Under the pieces are notes generated by a model. That model saw only the letters and a list, made by a program, of their open reading frames with translations, did no database searches and was not told where the DNA came from. Of a stretch of 36,161 nt of DNA, positions 31,808 through 36,161 are shown one piece after another. The stretch spans positions 1-36,161 of the forward strand of contig NZ_LZIF01000077.1 of NCBI RefSeq assembly GCF_001667145.1, read 5' to 3'. A program made the position numbers and the translations under genes. The number at the start of each line of letters is the position of its first letter. Position 1 is the stretch's first letter. The stretch comes from Mycobacterium sp. 852002-51971_SCH5477799-a (lineage in GTDB: Bacteria > Actinomycetota > Actinomycetes > Mycobacteriales > Mycobacteriaceae).

Positions 31808-32631
31808 TTGATTGCCTCCAGTCGGAAAACTCGTTCGGCGTTGCCGCGCAGGAAGTCTCGGCGAGCCTCGTCGGACAGCCCGAGTTCGTCCAGTCCCGCC
31901 AACGCGTGCTGGTGGGTGATCATCGGATAATTGGTGCCGAACAACACTTTTCGTTGGCCGGTGCCGGTCTTCATGAATCGGACCAGTTCGTCCGGCAACC
32001 GCTTGATCGTGTACGCCGAGGTGTCGATGTAGACGTTCTCGTGCTTGCGGGCCACCGCGACCATCTCCTCGGTCCACGGGTAGCCGACGTGACCGCACAC
32101 GATCACCAGCTCCGGGAAATCGAGTGCAACCTGGTCGATGTAGGGAATCGGCCGGCCGGTCTCCGACGGGCGCAACGGGCCGGTGTGGCCGACCTGGGTA
32201 CAGAACGGCACCCCGGACTCGACACACTGGGCGAACAGCGGATAGTAGCGACGATCGGTGGGCGGGGCGTTCCACAACCACGGCACCACCCGCAGGCCCA
32301 CGAATCCCCCTTCGGCTATCCGGCGCCGCAACTCCCGGACCGCTTCCATCGGGCGGTCCAGATCGACGGCGGCCAGGCCGGCGAGCCGGTCCGGGTGCGC
32401 GGCAATCCATTGCGCCACCTCGTCGTTGGAGACCAGGTCCTCTCCACCCGGGCCGCGCCAGGCGCTGAGCACACCCAATCCCACGCCGGCGGCGTCCATC
32501 GACGCCAGGGTCGCCTCGATCGGAACATCGGTGTCGGGGATCGTCCCGCCCATCCACCGCCGCAGGGATGCGAGCATGTCGCTGCGCAGAAACCGCGCAG
32601 TCGGATGTTGCATCCAGACATCGATCGTCAT
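31804..32631 (-). CDS. Amidohydrolase-2 family protein (Rv3510c-like)
   Basis: A 275-residue TIM-barrel amidohydrolase. Later family blocks are clear: TQVGHTGP, VIVCGHVGYPWTEEM with probable metal His, NVYIDTSAY and LFGTNYPM. Two usual metal positions differ: the N-terminal His-x-His is Trp-Met-Gln followed by His9 (IDVWMQHP), and the late Asp of GSDYP is Asn. Such relatives can be decarboxylases (ACMSD group) or have weaker metal binding. It is the first gene of a two-gene unit with ilvX (four-base overlap). The pair is conserved in M. tuberculosis (Rv3510c-Rv3509c), which points to one pathway that remains unknown. Confidence 0.85.
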   Translation of the reverse strand: MTIDVWMQHPTARFLRSDMLASLRRWMGGTIPDTDVPIEATLASMDAAGVGLGVLSAWRGPGGEDLVSNDEVAQWIAAHPDRLAGLAAVDLDRPMEAVRELRRRIAEGGFVGLRVVPWLWNAPPTDRRYYPLFAQCVESGVPFCTQVGHTGPLRPSETGRPIPYIDQVALDFPELVIVCGHVGYPWTEEMVAVARKHENVYIDTSAYTIKRLPDELVRFMKTGTGQRKVLFGTNYPMITHQHALAGLDELGLSDEARRDFLRGNAERVFRLEAIK

Positions 32632-32670
32632 GCGATTGGACTCTAGACCGGCCCCGGCGGCGCGCCGAGG

Positions 32671-33438
32671 TCAGCTGGTCAGCGCCGCGCGGGCGCAGGC
32701 CAGCGTCTGCCGGGCGTATCCGCCGCCGAACAACACGACGTGCGCCAGCAGCGGGAAGAGTTGGTGCAGGCCGGTGCGGTCGCGCCAGCCGGCCCGTAGC
32801 GGTCGCACCCGCTGGTAGGCGTCGATGATTGTGTCGTAGTGCGGACAGCCGAACAGCGCGAGCATCGCCAGATCGGTCTCGCGGTGGCCGCCGTGTGCGG
32901 CCGGGTCGATGAGCACGACACCGGCGGGCGTCCACATCACGTTGCCGCTCCACAGGTCGCCGTGCAGCCGGGCCGGCCGGTCGTCGTCGTCGAAATCGCC
33001 TGCACGGCAACGATTCACGACGGAGTCGACGGCGTCGCGGGTGGCGGTATCGAGCCGCGGGGCCGCGAGTTCGGCCATCGGACCCAGGCGTTCCCCGGCG
33101 TAGAACTCGCCCCAGCTGTGGTGCCGGCGCAGCGACAGCGGCAAGGGCTGCGACAACGGTCCGAAAAAGCCGGGCCCGTCCCAGCCGTCCGGTGCGGCGC
33201 CGAACGCGGCGGCGCCGGCGTCGTGCGTGACGGCCAGCCGGCCGCCGAACGCGTGCGCGGCCTCGGGTGTCGGGCTGACGGATTGAAGGCGCCGCAAGGT
33301 CAGGCTCGCGTCGTCAACGGAAACGACGTGCGCGCACGGCACGCCACCTTCGGCGGCGGAAAGCCATTGCAGCCCTGCGGCTTCCCAGGCGAAGAAGCCG
33401 GCGGGCGCGCCCGCCCGGTGCTTGACGAAGTCGGTCAC
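32671..33438 (-). CDS. Fructosamine-3-kinase-like protein
   Basis: A 255-residue kinase-fold protein. The catalytic loop RLHGDLWSGNVMW (His-Gly-Asp...Asn), the metal Asp in LIDPAAHGGHRETDLAML and the N-terminal Lys in FVKHRAG are the markers of the fructosamine kinase family, which phosphorylates sugars bound to protein amines so that they detach. The frame is open upstream into fadD19; GTG 33438 is the first start giving the family N-terminus, 28 bases after fadD19 ends, though its ribosome site is weak. Probably cotranscribed with fadD19. M. tuberculosis has PE_PGRS genes and fadD18 at this spot, so the gene is a difference from that species. Confidence 0.85.
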   Translation of the reverse strand: MTDFVKHRAGAPAGFFAWEAAGLQWLSAAEGGVPCAHVVSVDDASLTLRRLQSVSPTPEAAHAFGGRLAVTHDAGAAAFGAAPDGWDGPGFFGPLSQPLPLSLRRHHSWGEFYAGERLGPMAELAAPRLDTATRDAVDSVVNRCRAGDFDDDDRPARLHGDLWSGNVMWTPAGVVLIDPAAHGGHRETDLAMLALFGCPHYDTIIDAYQRVRPLRAGWRDRTGLHQLFPLLAHVVLFGGGYARQTLACARAALTS

Positions 33439-33466
33439 ACCGCGCGGGCCTAGCGCTGCAAACGAA

Positions 33467-35119
33467 TCACGCGGTGGCGTGGGCGGCGTGCACGTCGTCG
33501 GCCGGGCGGGCCTCGGTCTGCTCCTTGGCCCAGCGGTAGTCGGGCTTGCCCGCGGGCGAGCGCTTGACCTCGTCAACCAGCCACAGGCTGCGCGGCACCT
33601 TGTAGCCCGCGATCTCGGAGCGTACGAAGCTATCCAGGTCCGACAGCGCGGGCCGGGCGCCCGGCCGGGGCTGTACGACGGCGGCCACGTGCTGCCCGTA
33701 CCGAGGGTCGGGCACACCGACCACCAGGGCGTCGAAGACGTCGGGGTGGCCTTTGAGCGCGGCCTCGACCTCCTCGGGGTAGATCTTCTCGCCGCCGCTG
33801 TTGATCGACACCGAGCCGCGGCCCAGCATCGTGACGGTGCCGTCCTCCTCGACGGTCGCCCAGTCACCGGGGATGGCGTACCGCACACCGTTGAATGTCT
33901 TGAACGTCTCGGCGGTCTTCTTCTCGTCCTTGTAGTAGCCGACCGGGATGTTGCCCTTCTTGGCGATGAAGCCGCGCACACCGGAGCCGGGCTTGACCTC
34001 GTTGCCGTCCTCGTCGAGGACGACGGTGCGGTGGTCGATCGTCACGCGCGGGCCACCGGCGTGCGGCGCATCCTTCGCGACGATGCTGGTGCCGCCGAAT
34101 CCGGTTTCCGAGGATCCGATGGAGTCGGTGATTACCCGGTTGGGCAGCAGCTCGAGGAACTTCTCCTTGATGCTGGGCGAGAACAGCGCCGCGGTGGAGG
34201 CGAGCAGGAACAGCGACGACAGGTCGTACTCGTTGCCCTCGTCCTGGTGAGCCAGCAGCGCGTCGAGCAACGGTCGCGCCATTGCGTCGCCGGTGAAGAA
34301 CAGCAGGTTCACCTTGTGGTCGTGGATCGTGCGCCACACCTCGTCGGCGTTGAATTCCGGTGCCAGCACGGTGGTTTGGCCGGAGAAGATGGACATCCAG
34401 GTGGCCGACTGGGTGGCGCCGTGGATCATCGGCGGAATCGGGTGGCGGACCATCGGCGGGTTGGCGGCCGCGGCCTTGGCCAGGTCGTATTCGTCCTTGA
34501 CGAATTCGCCTGTGGCGAAGTCGGTTCCACCGAACAGCACCCGGTAGATGTCCTCGTGGCGCCACATCACGCCTTTGGGAAATCCCGTCGTGCCACCCGT
34601 ATACAGCAGGTAGATGTCGTCCGCGCTGCGCTCACCGAAGTCGCGCTCCGGTGAGCTCTGCGCGATCGCCGAGTAGAACTCGACGCCGCCGTAGCGGCCG
34701 AAGTCGTTGTCGCTGCCGTCCTCGACGACCAGGATCGTCTTGACGTTGGGTGTATCGGGCAACACGTTGGCCACCCGGTCGGAGTACTGGCGCTCGTGCA
34801 CCAGCGCGACCATGTCGGAGTTCTCGAACAGGTAGCGCAGCTCGCCCTCGACGTAGCGGTAGTTGATGTTGACCAGGATGGCGCCCGCTTTGACGATGCC
34901 GAGCATCGCGATGACGATCTCGATGCGGTTGCGGCAATAGAGTCCGACCTTGTCGTCCTTTTTCACCCCCTGCTCCATCAGGTAGTGAGCCAGGCGGTTG
35001 GCCTTCTCTTCCAGCTGGGCATAGGTCAGCTTCTCGTCGCCGCAGATCAGGGCGACACGCTCGGGCACTGCGTCGATGGCGTGCTCTGCAAGGTCGGCAA
35101 TATTCAAGGCCACGGCCAC
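33467..35119 (-). CDS. fadD19: Steroid C26-acid CoA ligase FadD19
   Basis: A 550-residue ANL ligase equal to Rv3515c. ATP loop [21 protein letters not shown]5 [12 protein letters not shown]7 [13 protein letters not shown]8 [20 protein letters not shown] and the A10 Lys in [11 protein letters not shown]. It converts 3-oxocholest-4-en-26-oate (C8 side chain) to its CoA ester, the entry into side-chain beta-oxidation. GTG 35119 gives [13 protein letters not shown] as in M. tuberculosis. GTG 35113 is also possible and lies seven bases after a TAATTT -10 box (35126-35121), the leaderless geometry. The KstR operator overlaps that box, so repression should be tight. Confidence 0.95.
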   Translation of the reverse strand: MAVALNIADLAEHAIDAVPERVALICGDEKLTYAQLEEKANRLAHYLMEQGVKKDDKVGLYCRNRIEIVIAMLGIVKAGAILVNINYRYVEGELRYLFENSDMVALVHERQYSDRVANVLPDTPNVKTILVVEDGSDNDFGRYGGVEFYSAIAQSSPERDFGERSADDIYLLYTGGTTGFPKGVMWRHEDIYRVLFGGTDFATGEFVKDEYDLAKAAAANPPMVRHPIPPMIHGATQSATWMSIFSGQTTVLAPEFNADEVWRTIHDHKVNLLFFTGDAMARPLLDALLAHQDEGNEYDLSSLFLLASTAALFSPSIKEKFLELLPNRVITDSIGSSETGFGGTSIVAKDAPHAGGPRVTIDHRTVVLDEDGNEVKPGSGVRGFIAKKGNIPVGYYKDEKKTAETFKTFNGVRYAIPGDWATVEEDGTVTMLGRGSVSINSGGEKIYPEEVEAALKGHPDVFDALVVGVPDPRYGQHVAAVVQPRPGARPALSDLDSFVRSEIAGYKVPRSLWLVDEVKRSPAGKPDYRWAKEQTEARPADDVHAAHATA

Positions 35120-35124
35120 CAAAT

Positions 35125-35138
35125 TAGAACGTGTTACA
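35125..35138. promoter_or_regulatory. KstR operator between fadD19 and echA19
   Basis: TAGAACGTGTTACA is a perfect consensus match and an exact copy of the site at 25524-25537. It overlaps TAATTT (-10 for fadD19, minus) and TACATT at 35135-35140 (possible -10 for echA19, plus). One repressor dimer could thus silence both directions. Confidence 0.87.
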
Positions 35139-35183
35139 TTTCGAGGCAAGCTCGTGCCGATTGTCGAGGGAAAGGCGGTAGCC

Positions 35184-36017
35184 GTGACCGTGGAGAATGC
35201 CGGAACCCCAGCAAACACAGAAAACGGGGAAACCGGACCCGACGCGCTGGTGGAACAGCGTGGTCACACGCTCATCGTGACCATGAATCGGCCGCACCGC
35301 CGCAACGCTTTGAGCACCGAGATGATGGAAATCATGGTCCAGGCCTGGGACCGCGTCGACAACGACGACGACATCCGGGTCTGCATCCTGACCGGCGCCG
35401 GTGGCTACTTCTGCGCGGGCATGGACCTCAAGGCGGCAACCCAGAAGCCGCCGGGTGAGTCGTTCAAGGACGGCAGCTACGACCCGTCGCGAATCGATGC
35501 CTTACTCAAAGGCCGCAGGCTGAAAAAGCCGCTGATCGCCGCTGTCGAGGGCCCGGCCATCGCCGGAGGGACGGAGATTCTGCAGGGCACCGACATCCGG
35601 GTCGCCGGTGAGAGCGCCAAATTCGGCATCTCCGAGGCCAAGTGGAGCCTGTATCCGATGGGCGGGTCCGCCGTCCGCCTGGTGCGCCAGATTCCCTACA
35701 CCGTGGCGTGCGACCTGCTGCTGACCGGACGGCACATCACCGCTGCCGAGGCCAAGGATATGGGCCTGATCGGCCATGTCGTCCCCGACGGGCAGGCGCT
35801 GACCAAGGCGCTCGAGATCGCGGAGGTCATCGAGAACAACGGACCCCTGGCCGTGCAGGCGATCCTCAAGACGATCCGCGAGACCGAGGGCATGCACGAA
35901 GAAGAGGCCTTCAAGCCCGACACCGCCAACGGCATCCCGGTGTTCCTCTCCGAGGACTCCAAGGAAGGCCCCCGGGCGTTCGCCGAGAAGCGCAAGCCCC
36001 ACTTCAAAAACCGCTAG
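35184..36017 (+). CDS. echA19: Steroid side-chain enoyl-CoA hydratase EchA19
   Basis: A 277-residue crotonase equal to Rv3516. Oxyanion loop [11 protein letters not shown], then [13 protein letters not shown], where Glu matches Glu144 of the rat enzyme, and [15 protein letters not shown], where Glu matches Glu164. Both catalytic residues are present, unlike in the crotonase at 8570. In M. tuberculosis EchA19 hydrates the unsaturated side chain of steroid enoyl-CoA. GTG 35184 is taken as start (GGGAAAGG upstream), adding about 15 residues before the ESGPDALVE-like start known in M. tuberculosis. It is divergent from fadD19 and shares its KstR operator. Confidence 0.94.
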   Translation: MTVENAGTPANTENGETGPDALVEQRGHTLIVTMNRPHRRNALSTEMMEIMVQAWDRVDNDDDIRVCILTGAGGYFCAGMDLKAATQKPPGESFKDGSYDPSRIDALLKGRRLKKPLIAAVEGPAIAGGTEILQGTDIRVAGESAKFGISEAKWSLYPMGGSAVRLVRQIPYTVACDLLLTGRHITAAEAKDMGLIGHVVPDGQALTKALEIAEVIENNGPLAVQAILKTIRETEGMHEEEAFKPDTANGIPVFLSEDSKEGPRAFAEKRKPHFKNR

Positions 36018-36034
36018 GCTGCGGACCGCTAGGC
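36010..36034 (+). repeat. 10-bp direct repeat at the echA19 stop codon
   Basis: ACCGCTAGGC occurs at 36010-36019, where it includes the TAG stop, and again at 36025-36034. The two copies are five bases apart. Confidence 0.8.
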
Positions 36035-36161
36035 GGCCAGCGACCCTCTCCCTCTCCCGCTCCCGTCCCCTCCCGCTGACCGGCGGGCGCCCCCCTCCCG
36101 TCATCCGGCCGGCCCGTCTCTTCGCCGCACCTTCACACACGGCCGCGTTTCGGGCGGGTTT
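36035..36161. other. Pyrimidine-rich intergenic end of the window
   Basis: From 36044 the plus strand is strongly C/T-biased: fifteen pyrimidines in a row (36044-36058) and further CTCCC/TCCCC blocks to about 36075. A weak CCCGC...GCGGG hairpin lies just after, with no T-run. No gene was seen up to the window end. Confidence 0.5.

Noticed and set aside
32632..33010. Long N-terminal extension of ilvX through the amidohydrolase gene
   Set aside because: The open frame continues to 33010, but the residues before the GTG at 31807 are shadow of two other genes. The GTGA overlap and family length fix the start.
1..36161. tRNA or rRNA genes, CRISPR arrays, transposases, phage genes
   Set aside because: None was seen. 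The only tandem repeats are the 8-bp array and the 27-base coding repeat, and neither resembles CRISPR.

Overview
The window is chromosomal DNA from a mycobacterium, most likely a slow-growing non-tuberculous species. The evidence is uniformly high GC, GTG and TTG starts, several leaderless promoters, an LpqH-like lipoprotein, and above all a complete mce4 locus flanked by the cholesterol side-chain genes in nearly the order known from M. tuberculosis (Rv3484 to Rv3516). The PE_PGRS genes that interrupt this region in M. tuberculosis are absent. The species cannot be fixed from the sequence alone.

Left part (1-13.5 kb): mixed envelope and accessory genes. On the minus strand are a secreted-protein fragment, an LpqH-like lipoprotein, a secreted S1 serine protease and an alpha/beta hydrolase. 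An amidase gene with a one-base frameshift follows. Next come two tiny overlapping genes, a small membrane protein, and the LCP-family gene cpsA, which is preceded by a probable 24-codon leader ORF. A minus-strand pair of short-chain dehydrogenases has a perfect KstR-type operator upstream. Beyond them lie a crotonase-fold protein that lacks both usual catalytic glutamates, a FetAB-like ABC transporter, a 54-aa gene with a leaderless promoter directly joined to otsA (trehalose-6-phosphate synthase), and a secreted protein like Rv3491.

Centre (13.5-24.3 kb): the mce4 operon, all on the minus strand and read from right to left: yrbE4A, yrbE4B, mce4A, B, C, D, E (lprN), F, mam4A, mam4B. Most junctions overlap by 1 to 11 bases. 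Upstream of yrbE4A is a TTGACA / TAATAT promoter whose spacer holds an AACnnGTT palindrome, which predicts direct KstR repression. A nested inverted repeat separates this promoter from hsd4A.

Right part (24.3-36.1 kb): steroid side-chain degradation. hsd4A and fdxD (minus) diverge from fadE26-fadE27-fadD17 (plus), with a perfect KstR box between them. An identical box lies between the divergent fadD19 and echA19 at the right end. Between these blocks sit a beta-lactamase-fold serine hydrolase with a 16-codon leader ORF, ilvX (a ThDP enzyme), an amidohydrolase and a fructosamine-kinase-like gene. Taken together, Mce4 imports cholesterol. FadD19 and FadD17 activate side-chain acids, FadE26/FadE27 dehydrogenate, EchA19 hydrates and Hsd4A oxidises, under shared KstR control. 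No RNA gene, CRISPR array, prophage or insertion sequence was seen.
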